Source: Corallococcus soli
GTDB taxonomy: Bacteria; Myxococcota; Myxococcia; Myxococcales; Myxococcaceae
Assembly (NCBI RefSeq): GCF_014930455.1
Contig: NZ_JAAIYO010000001.1
Location: 1-64,000, forward strand
DNA: 64,000 bases
Reading direction: 5' to 3'
The notes below the pieces were generated by a model that was not told where the DNA came from, did not search any database, and was given only the letters and a program-made list of their open reading frames with translations. A program made the position numbers and the translations under genes. Below are positions 52,901-61,082 of the stretch, piece after piece. Within the stretch, counting starts at the first letter, position 1. Every line of letters starts with the position of its first letter.

Positions 52901-53140
52901 GATGTAGCGCATGCCCTCCATGCCGTTGAGCTGACGCTCCAGCACCGTGGTGACCGCGCTCTCCACCGTCTCCGCGGACGCGCCCGTGTACGTGGCCGTC
53001 ACCTGCACCTGGGGCAGGGCCAGCTCCGGGTACTGCTCAATCGGGAGGCCGGGAATGGAGATGGCGCCAATGAGCGTGATGAGGATGGACAGCACGCTCG
53101 CGAAGACCGGGCGCTTGATGAAGAACTCGGAGAAGTTCAT
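49952..53140 (-). CDS. RND multidrug efflux permease (AcrB/MexB type)
   Basis: The product is 1062 residues from the ATG at 53140. It is a typical HAE1 inner-membrane pump: M-N-F-S-E-F-F-I-K-R-P-V-F-A start, twelve membrane helices, large periplasmic loops, the proton-relay pair D-D in G-L-V-V-D-D-A-I-V-V-I-E-N-V-E-R (near residue 406), and the essential Lys in G-L-A-S-K-N-A-I-L-I-V-E-F. A Pro-rich tail of about 25 residues follows the last helix. It uses proton import to export hydrophobic compounds through the tripartite complex with the next two proteins. It is the third gene of the operon. Confidence 0.94.
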   Translation of the reverse strand: MNFSEFFIKRPVFASVLSILITLIGAISIPGLPIEQYPELALPQVQVTATYTGASAETVESAVTTVLERQLNGMEGMRYISSTSTNDGQSTITATFDPSRDVDLAAVDVQNRVATATPQLPQQVNALGVTVRKAQTQLLVSFGVYDQQKRYTTEFISNYADVYIRDALLRVKGVGDVRIFGERRFAMRLWLDPTELARRGLTAPDVLAALEEQNVQVGAGKVGQAPSSKDQAYQLSLQVKGQLSSADEFGAIVIQRGADGALVRIRDVGRVELGAENYQQLLRFNGQEAVGLGITQLPGSNALEVREGVEKELKRLSANFPPGLTYKVAFDTTSAVSASIEEVLKALGEAILLVVLVIFIFLHGWRSVLVAVTTLPVSLLGTFMFVSAFGFSLNTLTLFGLTLATGLVVDDAIVVIENVERVMEQDKVDAREATSRGMQQVSGVVVATALVLSAVFVPVSFFPGTTGAIYRQFALTIAFSISLSALVALTLSPALCARLLRVNEGKKFVLARKFDASMDSLRRGYGKLLGVLLGRAKWFVVAAFVGFLVATGFLYRATPTGFIPDEDQGYLIVAVQGPEGTSLEYTRQVLLQVEGIIREQPEVIDIFTVGGFSLLGTGANYGSLFINLKPWEERKKQEESVAGLVERLRGPLSQVGGARVLPLQPPAIRGVGSVGGFEFVLEDQQGGRTLEELAQATQSLVLKASQEPRLRGVFSSYTAGSPQLNIDVDREKAKALGVPLSALFSTLQVYLGSQYVNDFTFSNRVYRVFVQAATPFRDNPKDIGSFYVRSESGGMVPLESLVKVTPVATAQSITHYNLFRSANLNGQGTPGVSTGQALQAMEDVAKQALPTGFTYEWTGLSLEQKSAGNTVLVIFALGIVFVFLVLAAQYESFALPFVVMLAVPVAMMGALLLQGARGLVNDVFCQVGLVMLVGLASKNAILIVEFGEQLRAQGQGVVESAINAAETRLRPILMTSFAFLFGVVPLMLATGAGASARKSLGTTVFGGMLFSTFVNLIFIPVLYALVEGARSKVLKHRKPGNPPSQPPPPLPPEGEPPRPQPA

Positions 53141-53149
53141 GGCAGCCCC

Positions 53150-54331
53150 CTAGCGACCCGCGTCCGCGCCACCGCCGATGCCGGGCGGGGACGTCTCCGG
53201 CATGCCTTCCGTGTGGCCCTGCCGCGACGCGGGCTTGGGCTGGATGGGCATGCCGTCGCGCAGCTGCTGCACGCCGCTGACCACCACCTGCGTGCCCGCG
53301 TCCAGGCCCTTCAGCACCTCGTAGTCGTTGCCCTCCACCAGCCCCAGCGTCACCGGCTGGCGCAGGGCCACGGTGCCGCCGTCGCTGGCGCCCACCACCA
53401 TGGCGAAGGACTGGCTGCCCTGCCGCGTCACCGCCGTGGTGGGCATCTTCAGGGCCTCGCGCACGTCGTACACGAGCTGCGCGCGCACCAGTTGGCCGGC
53501 CCGCAGGCCCACGGTGTTCTGGAAGGCGGCCTTCACCTCCACCAACTGGGTAGCGGGGTCGGGCGTGGTGGCGACGAAGAACGCGGGGGCGCGGACCACG
53601 AGCTTGCCGTCCGGATCCAACACCTCCAGCGGCGTCTGCCCCAGCTTCACGCGGCCCGCCTGGTCCACCGGCACCAGCACGGACAGCTCCAGCGCCTGGT
53701 TCTGGTCCACGATGGTGAGCGCCGACTGCGGGGACACGTAGTCCCCCAGCTTCACCGGGATGTCGCCCACCACGCCGTCGAAGGGGGCGCTCACGCGGAA
53801 GAAGCCCAGCTGCACCTGCTGGTTCTGGATTTGTGCCTCCGCCGCCCGGGCCTGGGCCATGGCCTGCTCCGCCTGGGCCACGGTCTGGTCGTAGTCCTGG
53901 CGGCTCACCAGGCCTTCCTTGAGAAGCTGCGCGCTGCGCTCGCGCGTCTTGCGCGCGTATTCGCGGCTGGCGACCGCGGAGGCCTTCTGCGCCCGGGTGG
54001 CGCGCAGGCTCGCCTGCTCCTGGCGGGGATCGACGACGAGCAGCACCTGGCCGGACTTCACGGTGTCCCCGGGGCGCACGGCGATGGACTGCACGTAGCC
54101 GGCGACCTGCGGGAAGAGGGTGATGCTGCGCCGGGAGATGAGCGTGCCCACGTACTCGCGGGTGTCGCGCACGGGGCCGGGCTGGACCTGGAGCACCTGC
54201 ACGGGCAGGGGCTTGCCGCCGCCCTGCGGGCCGCTGGGTCCGCCCGGGCCGCCTTCCTTCTTGCCGCTGCAGCCGCTCGCCAGCGCGAGCACGAGCCCCC
54301 ACGCGCCCCAGCCACCCCTCACCACTCGCAT
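53150..54331 (-). CDS. RND efflux periplasmic adaptor lipoprotein (AcrA type)
   Basis: The product is 393 residues. A lipobox, L-A-S-G-C, anchors the N-terminus. The barrel-sandwich halves are visible, P-Q-V-A-G-Y-V-Q-S-I-A-V-R-P-G-D-T-V-K-S-G-Q-V-L and V-S-A-P-F-D-G-V-V-G, separated by a helical hairpin (A-Q-L-L-K-E-G-L-V-S-R-Q-D-Y-D region). It links pump and outer-membrane channel. It overlaps the channel gene by 13 bp, and the pump gene follows after 9 bp. Confidence 0.93.
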   Translation of the reverse strand: MRVVRGGWGAWGLVLALASGCSGKKEGGPGGPSGPQGGGKPLPVQVLQVQPGPVRDTREYVGTLISRRSITLFPQVAGYVQSIAVRPGDTVKSGQVLLVVDPRQEQASLRATRAQKASAVASREYARKTRERSAQLLKEGLVSRQDYDQTVAQAEQAMAQARAAEAQIQNQQVQLGFFRVSAPFDGVVGDIPVKLGDYVSPQSALTIVDQNQALELSVLVPVDQAGRVKLGQTPLEVLDPDGKLVVRAPAFFVATTPDPATQLVEVKAAFQNTVGLRAGQLVRAQLVYDVREALKMPTTAVTRQGSQSFAMVVGASDGGTVALRQPVTLGLVEGNDYEVLKGLDAGTQVVVSGVQQLRDGMPIQPKPASRQGHTEGMPETSPPGIGGGADAGR

Positions 54332-55866
54332 GCCGCCTCCGACAAGAATGCGTCCACCTGGGCCTGGCGCAGCTGGAAGTCGCGAATCACGAGCTCCAGC
54401 TCCGCCTGGCGCAGGGCCCCGGCCGCGTCCACCAGCTCGAGGCTCGTCCCGGTGCCCACCTCGAAGCTGCGGCGGGTGAGCCGGTCATTCTCCTCCGCGA
54501 GCTTGCGCTCGCGATCCGCCAGCTCGCGGGTCGCCTGGCTCACCTGTACGGCGCGCTTCGCCTGGGTGACCTCCACGACGACGTCGCGCTCCAGCGAGAC
54601 GACGTCCGCGCGGGCCTGTTCCAGCTGGCCGCGCGTCTGGCGCAGGCGTCCCTCGCGCGCGCCGCCATCCCAGAAGGGCAGCACGAGGCTGGCGCCGATG
54701 TTCCAGATGGGCACCTCCGCGAAGCCCGGGTTGACGGTGAGCGCGGTGGTGTTGCTGGTGAGGTCCAGGGTGGGCGCGTACTGGCGCTTCACCTCGCCAA
54801 TGGCGCGCTCGGCCACCACCAACCGCGAGCGGGCCGTGGCGATGTCCGCGCGGCGCTCCAGCGACTCCAGGGGCTGGCAGGTCTTCCGGGCGTCCTGGAG
54901 GAGGGCGTTCAGCTCCTGTCCCTCCGCGAGCCCCACGGCGGAGGGGGTGCCCAGCGCGAGCCCCAGGGACTCGCGCGCCTGGCGCAGGTCCTCGTCGCCG
55001 ATGACGACGTTGCGGCGGGCGGCCTGGGCGTCCTGTTCCACGCGGACGACGTCCAGGCGGGTGCCGGCGCCCAGCTCGAAGCGGCGCTGCGCGAGGGCCA
55101 GCCGCTCCAGCGCGGTGCGCAGGTTGACGCGGTTGACCTCCGCCAGCCGCTCCGTGGAGGACACGGAGACGAGCGCCTGCGCGAGCCCCCGGGTGAGCTG
55201 ACGGCGGGTCTCCGCGAGCGACAGGGCGGCGGTGCGGCGCGTCTCCTTCGCGCTGCCCAGGGCGTAGAGGGCCGCCAGGTCCACCACCGGCACGGAGGCG
55301 TTGAGCACGCCCACGCCCAGCAGCTCCGTGGGGGTGATGCCGGCGCCCGCGCCGATGCCGCCGCCAATGCCACCGCCGCCTCCTCCTCCGCCGCCTCCTC
55401 CTCCTCCTCCGCCACCGAGGACGGCCACGCCCGGGTTGAGGACGTTGTACTGGACGGACAGCGTGCCGGTGACGCTGGGCAGCAGGTTGGCGAGCGCGAT
55501 GCGCCACGTGCCCGCGGCGACTTCAATCTGTCCCAGGGCGGCCTGGAGGTCGGTGGAGCGCTGGCGCAGGAGCGTGAGCGCTTCGTTCCAGGACGTGAGC
55601 TGCTGCGGCGCCGGGGGCACCGGGGCGAGCAGCGGATCCGACACGTTGGCCTGGAAGGGCGGAGGCACCTCCGGCACGTCATCCGGATTCAGGGCGGGTG
55701 CGGGTGCCGTGTCGGGCCGCGCTGGAGGTCTGGGCGCATCCGACGGGAGCGCGGCGGGCGCGGTGTCCTGGGCCCGCGCCTGGAGCTGTTCGGCACCGGG
55801 CTGGGCGGGGACCGCGCCGGAAGCCCCGAGCTGGGCCAGCAGGGCTGCGAACGGGAGGGTATGCAT
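54319..55866 (-). CDS. TolC-type outer-membrane efflux channel with poly-Gly loop
   Basis: The product is 515 residues from the ATG at 55866. A signal peptide and a Pro/Ala-rich linker (about 25-75) precede the first OEP domain. A tract of 16 Gly codons (residues 151-166) sits between the first two barrel strands, where TolC has an extracellular loop. The duplicated OEP halves, with A-G-T-R-L-D-V-V-R-V-E and G-T-G-T-S-L-E-L-V-D-A near their ends, fit the family. It is the first gene of the operon. Confidence 0.92.
   Translation of the reverse strand: MHTLPFAALLAQLGASGAVPAQPGAEQLQARAQDTAPAALPSDAPRPPARPDTAPAPALNPDDVPEVPPPFQANVSDPLLAPVPPAPQQLTSWNEALTLLRQRSTDLQAALGQIEVAAGTWRIALANLLPSVTGTLSVQYNVLNPGVAVLGGGGGGGGGGGGGGGGIGGGIGAGAGITPTELLGVGVLNASVPVVDLAALYALGSAKETRRTAALSLAETRRQLTRGLAQALVSVSSTERLAEVNRVNLRTALERLALAQRRFELGAGTRLDVVRVEQDAQAARRNVVIGDEDLRQARESLGLALGTPSAVGLAEGQELNALLQDARKTCQPLESLERRADIATARSRLVVAERAIGEVKRQYAPTLDLTSNTTALTVNPGFAEVPIWNIGASLVLPFWDGGAREGRLRQTRGQLEQARADVVSLERDVVVEVTQAKRAVQVSQATRELADRERKLAEENDRLTRRSFEVGTGTSLELVDAAGALRQAELELVIRDFQLRQAQVDAFLSEAACEW
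55369..55416. repeat. Trinucleotide repeat encoding 16 Gly
   Basis: Sixteen consecutive GGN codons (mostly GGA and GGC, minus strand) inside the TolC-type gene. Such a run can change length by replication slippage. Confidence 0.85.
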
Positions 55867-55987
55867 AAGGGATGCGGTCCAGGTAGGGGCGGAGCCCGCC
55901 TCCCGCCACGGCCCACGTTCCCTCCTCCCCAATGGACAACACAGTCGGCCAGGCCAGTGCTCAGCAGCGGATGGACTGTCCGTGGGA

Positions 55988-56005
55988 CCTGTCCCGGAGG
56001 ACAGG
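55988..56005. promoter_or_regulatory. Inverted repeat upstream of the efflux operon
   Basis: CCTGTCC and GGACAGG arms with a 4-base spacer lie in the 191-bp divergent region before the channel gene. It could be a repressor operator. No local regulator gene is present. Confidence 0.4.
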
Positions 56006-56057
56006 ATGACAATCAATGACCTTTGAGCCCTGTAAGGGTTTCTGACATTCAAGCTTA

Positions 56058-56601
56058 ATGTGGATGTTGATTAAATCGCGCATTGTCGGTGCGGCGATGG
56101 GGTTGGGGCTCATGTCCTGTGCGGGCGCCCCGAACGCTCCTGCCGCTGAGCGTGACTACGGACTCAGTGAGGGTGTCATCTGGGTACGAGGTCCCTGGGA
56201 AGCCATCAAGCCCTCCTCCGACATCGATGGCGTCATTGATCAGCTTTGTCCCGCCGTCATGGAACTGCCCCGTGCTGAAAGCGACCCCTGAGAAGGAAAA
56301 GAGCTGCAAGCAACCGAACATCGTCCGGGATTCGCGCGGAGCGGTGAGCATCCACGCGGACTACCACAGCCATCCCTGGGCCGATTCGCGCATGTCCAGG
56401 CCAGATCGGGCCGCAGCGCGTCAGCGGTATTCCATCCGACTTCAGTTCGACACGAAATGCAGGGTGATGAAGCTGGTGCCTCACATTGGCGAGGCCCGTC
56501 CGGGAGAGGTCTATGAGCGTCGCGGGATGAGTTGGGCGCTCATTGGTATCGTCAAGCCGGAGCACAAAGCCGTCGGTCTGATGACCTCGGTCGATGAGTA
56601 G
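56058..56601 (+). pseudogene. Broken DUF4329-like lipoprotein gene
   Basis: The frame from the ATG at 56058 gives a lipoprotein start (L-M-S-C) and continues for 77 codons to a TGA at 56289. From about 56270 the next frame continues in good coding sequence: K-S-C-K-Q-P-N-I-V-R-D, then Y-H-S-H-P-W-A and Y-E-R-R-G-M-S-W, to a stop codon at 56601. The second half has the JAB-like Y-H-x-H-P region seen in DUF4329 proteins. A frameshift, possibly with a small deletion, has split one gene. A sequencing error is the alternative. Confidence 0.6.
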
Positions 56602-56653
56602 AATCCATCCCATGTCCATTCGACCTCCAGCGACAGGCTGGCGTGGAGCCTTG

Positions 56654-57070
56654 ATGAAGTCCGGACTGCTCCTTCCCGCGTGGCTGCTGCTCCCCGCGTG
56701 CGCGCTCTTCCACCGTGATTCGCGGCCCGTTCATGCCCCGCCGGAAGAAGCCGCTCGCGTCCAGTTCCCGCTCGACCTCCCCGAGGACGCGCAGACGCTC
56801 ACAGGCAGCATGGTGACCGCCATGCAACTTGCGCTGGAGGACTTCCGTCCGCTGGACCTGAAGCCACACAAGGGGGCCACGGAGGAAGAGCTGTGCCTCT
56901 ATCAGCGCGAGTCCTATGACATCACCGCCGCGCCCGGGCCGGAAGGCGTGACGTTCGTGCAGATCACCCTGAAGCCCCAGCTCTGCGAGAAGCAGGGGCC
57001 CATCATGGACATGGGCGCGACCTACGCCGTGGACGTGAAGGGACGGCGCATCCTGGCCATCCAGCACTGA
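56654..57070 (+). CDS. Small lipoprotein of unknown function
   Basis: The product is 138 residues. The ATG at 56654 follows GGAG and gives a lipoprotein signal ending L-L-P-A-C; an ATG at 56612 is an alternative. The mature protein has two Cys (in E-L-C-L-Y and P-Q-L-C-E-K) that could pair, and a C-terminal G-A-T-Y-A-V-D-V-K-G-R-R-I-L-A strand region. No family is recognised. It ends 4 bp from the convergent cytochrome gene. Confidence 0.6.
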   Translation: MKSGLLLPAWLLLPACALFHRDSRPVHAPPEEAARVQFPLDLPEDAQTLTGSMVTAMQLALEDFRPLDLKPHKGATEEELCLYQRESYDITAAPGPEGVTFVQITLKPQLCEKQGPIMDMGATYAVDVKGRRILAIQH

Positions 57071-57074
57071 CTCC

Positions 57075-59135
57075 CTACGGCTGCGGCAGCATGCTCAACC
57101 GCTGCTTCGCCGACCGGCTCTGTGGGTCGAACCGGAGCGCCTCTTCCAGCCGCTCGCGGCCCTTCGCCACGTTGCCCTGCACCACGTACAGGTCCGCCAG
57201 CCGCACCAGCACGTCCGCGTTGTAGGGCTGCAGGTCCAACGCCCGCTCGAACTCGCGCGTCGCGGTGACCACGTCCCTGCGGCGCATCGCCAGTTGCCCC
57301 AGCATGATGTGCGGCTGCACCAGCCCGCGCGTCTCCGGCTGGTTCGCCAGGGCCTCCAGCGCTGGCATTGCCCGGGTGTCCCCGAACGCCGCCAGCGTCA
57401 GCGCCGCGCCCTGCCGCACCCACAGCGAGCCGTCCTTCAGGAGCGGCACCAGGTCCTCCGCTGCCTCGCGCGCGTTCGCGGTGCCCAGCGCTTCGATGAG
57501 GTCCGAGCGCAACGTGCTGTCCGTCGTGCCCTTGAGCGCCGCCCGCAGCGCCGGCACCGCGTCGCGCTTGAACCGGCGCGCCAGGAACTTCGCCGCCGCG
57601 CCCCGGAGCGTGCCCGCCTCCGCCGTGTCCGCCAGCACCGCCTCCAGCGGCCCCCGGCTCCGCGCCGCCGTCTTCTCGTCGAACGCATCCGCCAGCCGCA
57701 GCCGCCGCTGCTGGCGCTGCTCCGCCTGGGGCCACCACTTCGTCAACGCCTGCGCCATCGCGTCCGGCGTCTCCTTCGTGTGACAGGCATTGCACGCGTT
57801 GGGCACGTCGTGGCGCGCCGTGTTCTGCGGCGCCGGCACGTCCAGCGCGTGGTCCGCGAAGCGGTCCAGCACGCCCGACACCACCGGCGGCATGTGACAC
57901 GCGATGCAGTCCTGCGCCGCCGCGGCCTTGTGGTGCGTGTGCTTCTCCCCCTGCGCCACCACCTCCGCGTGACAGCCGTGGCACGTCGCCGCGTTCGCGG
58001 ACGTGCGCGCGGGCGCTGACTTCGGCAGCGGCTTCACCTCATTGGGCGCGTGCGGGTCATGCGGCGCCGTGTGACACGTCAGGCAGGTGGCCCCGCCCTG
58101 CTGGTGGCAGCGTGACTGGATGAGCGCCTGGTACTCGAAGCTGGAGGTGCTGGGACGCCCGTCGTTGAAGAAGTCCCCGGAGCGCTCGTTGCCCACCAGC
58201 AGCACCACGGGCTGGTAGCTGGCGTCGTAGCGCTGGCCGGGCTGGAAGCGGTGCTCCGCGTCCAGCATCGGGAACAGCGTGCGGCGGGGCCCATGGCACT
58301 GCGCGCACACCGCGAAGGACTCCGCCGCACCCAGCTTCCGCGGCTGGATGATGTCCGCCGCCGCCTGCGACTCCGCGTGCCGGCCGCCCGGCCCATGGCA
58401 GGACTCACACGCGACACCCGCGTCCGCGAACGTCGTCTGCCATTGCTGCTTCGCCCGGTCGTAGCGCGCGTCCAGCCCCGTGACGTGACAGTCCAGGCAC
58501 GCGTGCTGCGCGCTGCGGCGGAAGTTCGCCCAGAAGAACGGGTGGTCCGGCGCCAGCGGGCCCTGCTTCTTCTCCGAGTAGTCCACCCACTCGCCCTTGC
58601 CCGTGACGTGGAAGTACACCGGCAGCACCTGCCAGCGCCCGTCCGGCAGCAGCGTGATGGGGTCCTGCATGCGCTTGCCGCCCACCAGCCACTGCACCGG
58701 CCACTCGCCCAGCTTCCCGTCCGCGCCCTTCGTGCGCATCAGGTACCTGCCGCCGTCGCGGCGCATCCACGCCTCGCTGGAGTCGCCCTTGAAGTGGGTG
58801 CCCGCGCCCGTGAACGTGCCCACGACGAACTCCTTCGTCGCCGGGGACAGCGCGCGGGCGTGCCAGTCGTGCTTCCAGCCCGTGTGCTGCTCCTCGTGGC
58901 AGTCCGCGCAAACCTCGGAGCCCACGAACCGGTTCGGCGTCGCGGGGGCCGCCACCGCCTTCACCGGCACGGGCGCGGCGGGGCTCCCCGCATCCAGCAC
59001 GGCAGGAGGCGCGGGGGCCCGGGTGACGGGGGCCAGGGGCGCGGGGGGCGCGGCCGGGCGCAGGGCGAAGAACAGGCCCGCGGCGAGGAGCGCGACCACC
59101 GCGAGGGCGACGAGGACAGGACGAGAGGGACGCAT
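57075..59135 (-). CDS. Octahaem c-type cytochrome with HEAT and TPR repeats
   Basis: The product is 686 residues from the ATG at 59135. An N-terminal membrane anchor (about 7-27) and a Pro/Ala linker lead to a haem region with eight CxxCH motifs: CADCH, CLDCH, CESCH, CAQCH, CLTCH, CHGCH, CIACH and CNACH. Its start resembles cytochrome c554-type proteins (F-V-G-S-E-V-C-A-D-C-H). The C-terminal part holds HEAT-like repeats (V-P-A-L-R-A-A-L, D-L-V-P-L-L-K-D-G-S-L-W-V-R-Q) and TPRs. It is likely a periplasmic, membrane-anchored electron carrier or redox enzyme. No partner oxidoreductase is adjacent. Confidence 0.88.
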   Translation of the reverse strand: MRPSRPVLVALAVVALLAAGLFFALRPAAPPAPLAPVTRAPAPPAVLDAGSPAAPVPVKAVAAPATPNRFVGSEVCADCHEEQHTGWKHDWHARALSPATKEFVVGTFTGAGTHFKGDSSEAWMRRDGGRYLMRTKGADGKLGEWPVQWLVGGKRMQDPITLLPDGRWQVLPVYFHVTGKGEWVDYSEKKQGPLAPDHPFFWANFRRSAQHACLDCHVTGLDARYDRAKQQWQTTFADAGVACESCHGPGGRHAESQAAADIIQPRKLGAAESFAVCAQCHGPRRTLFPMLDAEHRFQPGQRYDASYQPVVLLVGNERSGDFFNDGRPSTSSFEYQALIQSRCHQQGGATCLTCHTAPHDPHAPNEVKPLPKSAPARTSANAATCHGCHAEVVAQGEKHTHHKAAAAQDCIACHMPPVVSGVLDRFADHALDVPAPQNTARHDVPNACNACHTKETPDAMAQALTKWWPQAEQRQQRRLRLADAFDEKTAARSRGPLEAVLADTAEAGTLRGAAAKFLARRFKRDAVPALRAALKGTTDSTLRSDLIEALGTANAREAAEDLVPLLKDGSLWVRQGAALTLAAFGDTRAMPALEALANQPETRGLVQPHIMLGQLAMRRRDVVTATREFERALDLQPYNADVLVRLADLYVVQGNVAKGRERLEEALRFDPQSRSAKQRLSMLPQP

Positions 59136-59319
59136 CCGGAGGTGCCGTCCATGCTCCTCCCATCCGCCAGGCGGCACAAGCCGCGCTCCGAGCGAGCCCG
59201 GGCAGCCCATCTCCTCCAGTCGACACCGGACTCCCAGGGAGGGCTGCGGTCCCGGGGAGCCCTGGACTAGGGTGGTAGGGCGCGGGAGCCGTTACCTTCA
59301 CCCGACAGGAGCCCGTCCC

Positions 59320-60147
59320 ATGCCCATGCGGTCCGTGAATGGAACCCGGCTGTACTACGAGGACACCGGCGGCCCCGGGGACGTGGTCCTGTTCAGCCAT
59401 GGGCTCCTGTGGAGCACGCGCCTGTTCGACCCGCAGGTGGAGGCGCTGCGGGGCCGCTTCCGGTGCATCTCCTACGACCACCGGGGGCAGGGGCAGAGCG
59501 AGGTTCCGCCCGACGCGGTCATCGACATGGAGACGGTATACGCGGACGCGGTGGCGCTCATCGAGTCGCTGGGCGTGGCGCCGGTCCACTTCGTGGGGCT
59601 GTCCATGGGGGGCTTCGTGGGGATGCGGCTGGCCGCGCGCCGGCCGGACCTGGTGCGCTCGCTGGTGCTGCTGGAGACGTCCGCGGACCCGGAGCCCACC
59701 GTCAACGTGCCCCGCTACACCGCGCTCAACCTGGTGGCCCGCTACGTGGGGCTCGCGCCCGTGACGGGGCCGGTGATGCGCATCATGTTCGGCACGTCGT
59801 TCCTCACCGACCCGGGCCGGGCGTCGGAGCGGTCGCTGTGGCGTGCGCGCCTGCGCCAGAACCGGCGCGACATCTGGCGCGCCGTCAACGGCGTCATCAA
59901 GCGCCAGGGCATCGCGGAGGAGCTGCCGCGCCTGCGCACGCCCACGCTCGTCATCGTGGGCGAGGAGGACCGCGCCACGGTGCCCGCGAAGGCCGAGCGC
60001 ATCCATTCCCTCATCCCCGGCTCGAAGCTGGTGCGCCTGTCGCGCGGTGGGCACTCGGCCACGGTGGAGGAGCCGGCGCTGGTGAATGCCGAACTCGCCC
60101 CCTTCCTCACCGAGCATGCTTCCACGAACGCCGCGCACACCGGCTGA
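59320..60147 (+). CDS. Alpha/beta-fold hydrolase
   Basis: The product is 275 residues from the ATG at 59320. The nucleophile elbow is G-L-S95-M-G-G, preceded by S-H-G-L-L and D-H-R-G-Q-G-Q-S. The acid is expected in V-G-E-E-D and the base in R-G-G-H-S-A-T-V-E-E-P. The layout fits 3-oxoadipate enol-lactonase or esterase relatives; the substrate is unknown. The DUF427 gene follows after 38 bp. Confidence 0.85.
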   Translation: MPMRSVNGTRLYYEDTGGPGDVVLFSHGLLWSTRLFDPQVEALRGRFRCISYDHRGQGQSEVPPDAVIDMETVYADAVALIESLGVAPVHFVGLSMGGFVGMRLAARRPDLVRSLVLLETSADPEPTVNVPRYTALNLVARYVGLAPVTGPVMRIMFGTSFLTDPGRASERSLWRARLRQNRRDIWRAVNGVIKRQGIAEELPRLRTPTLVIVGEEDRATVPAKAERIHSLIPGSKLVRLSRGGHSATVEEPALVNAELAPFLTEHASTNAAHTG

Positions 60148-60185
60148 AGCACGGTTACCCGAAACGAAACAGGAGGGCTTGTTCA

Positions 60186-60470
60186 ATGCCAGTCGCGAAA
60201 TGGAATGGCGCCGTGCTCGCGAAGAGTGACCGCTTCGAGGAGGTGGAGGGCAACGTCTACTTCCCGCCCGACAGCCTGAACCGGGAACACTTCAAGCCCA
60301 GCGCGACGCACACCCAATGCCCCTGGAAGGGCGAGGCCAGCTACTACTCCGTGGAGGTGGACGGCAAGACGAACGCGGACGCCGCCTGGTACTACCCGGA
60401 GCCGAAACCGAAGGCGGCCAACATCCAGGGGTACGTGGCCTTCTGGAAGGGCGTGACGGTGGAGCGCTGA
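60186..60470 (+). CDS. DUF427 domain protein
   Basis: The product is 94 residues from the ATG at 60186 with an AGGAGGG site. It shows the full DUF427 signature: W-N-G-A-V-L-A-K-S-D, then E-G-N-V-Y-F-P-P-D-S-L, C-P-W-K-G-E-A-S-Y-Y, W-Y-Y-P-E-P and I-Q-G-Y-V-A-F. The family is small, cytosolic and of unknown activity, often beside enzymes. Co-transcription with the hydrolase is likely. Confidence 0.9.
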   Translation: MPVAKWNGAVLAKSDRFEEVEGNVYFPPDSLNREHFKPSATHTQCPWKGEASYYSVEVDGKTNADAAWYYPEPKPKAANIQGYVAFWKGVTVER

Positions 60471-60484
60471 CGGGCGTGCCCGTC
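60469..60484. terminator. Stem-loop at the convergent junction
   Basis: GACGGG and CCCGTC pair over a 4-base loop, overlapping the stop codon of the DUF427 gene, in the 24-bp gap before the convergent gene. It is a candidate bidirectional terminator. Confidence 0.5.
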
Positions 60485-60494
60485 GCAGTGCTGC

Positions 60495-61082
60495 TCACCG
60501 TCCGAGGGACTCGAGCGCGCGGATGCAGCGCGCGAGACTGTCACTTCGGCTGGCGGCCACCGCGGGGCGCCAGGCGTCCCGCGTAAAGTCCGCCACCACT
60601 GTCGAATATTGCTTTCCCACCGAGGCTGTCGAGCCTTCGGCTGGAACGAGGGCGGCCCTGAGCTCTCGGGAACGAGAGCGACGTGCCAGGTTGACCAGCG
60701 CCTGCTTGGCGTTGGGAATCGTGTCGGGCGCGGGCGGGACCGAACTCACCGGAACACCCAGGAAGGTCGCGATGCGTTCCGCGTCCGCGAGCAGCCAGCT
60801 TTCGCCTTGATGGACGGCGATGCGCAGGTGCATTCCCTTCGCTGGCGTTGGAAGGAGACGTTTCACGAGCGCAGGTGCGCAGGCTGCATCCTGGTCCAGG
60901 TCACGCAGCACGAACCAGGGCGCATTGCGGGCCGCATGGTTGAAGCCCGCCAGCTTCGCATCGAGCTTCGCCTTTCCGCCCATGGGGTAGACCGTTCCCA
61001 TGGGGAGGCCCGCGTGACGCAGGAGCCTCGTGACGATGGCCGTGTCGGTAGGCCCTTCCACCGCGAAGGTGATGGGGGTCAC
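60495..61082 (-). CDS. DUF4276/TOPRIM-like protein, partner of OLD-like ATPase
   Basis: The product is 195 residues from a GTG that overlaps the ATPase stop codon (GTGA). The opening F-A-V-E9-G-P-T-D and F-V-L-R-D61-L-D63 fit the Glu and DxD pattern of TOPRIM domains. R-I-A-V-H-Q-G-E-S-W-L-L-A-D resembles the I-A-x-x-E-x-E-x-W-x-L-x-D block of DUF4276. These would form a metal-dependent nuclease-like centre. Gene coupling with an ABC-class ATPase recalls OLD and Gabija nucleases, where ATPase and TOPRIM are fused. The function is inferred, not shown. Confidence 0.65.
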   Translation of the reverse strand: MTPITFAVEGPTDTAIVTRLLRHAGLPMGTVYPMGGKAKLDAKLAGFNHAARNAPWFVLRDLDQDAACAPALVKRLLPTPAKGMHLRIAVHQGESWLLADAERIATFLGVPVSSVPPAPDTIPNAKQALVNLARRSRSRELRAALVPAEGSTASVGKQYSTVVADFTRDAWRPAVAASRSDSLARCIRALESLGR

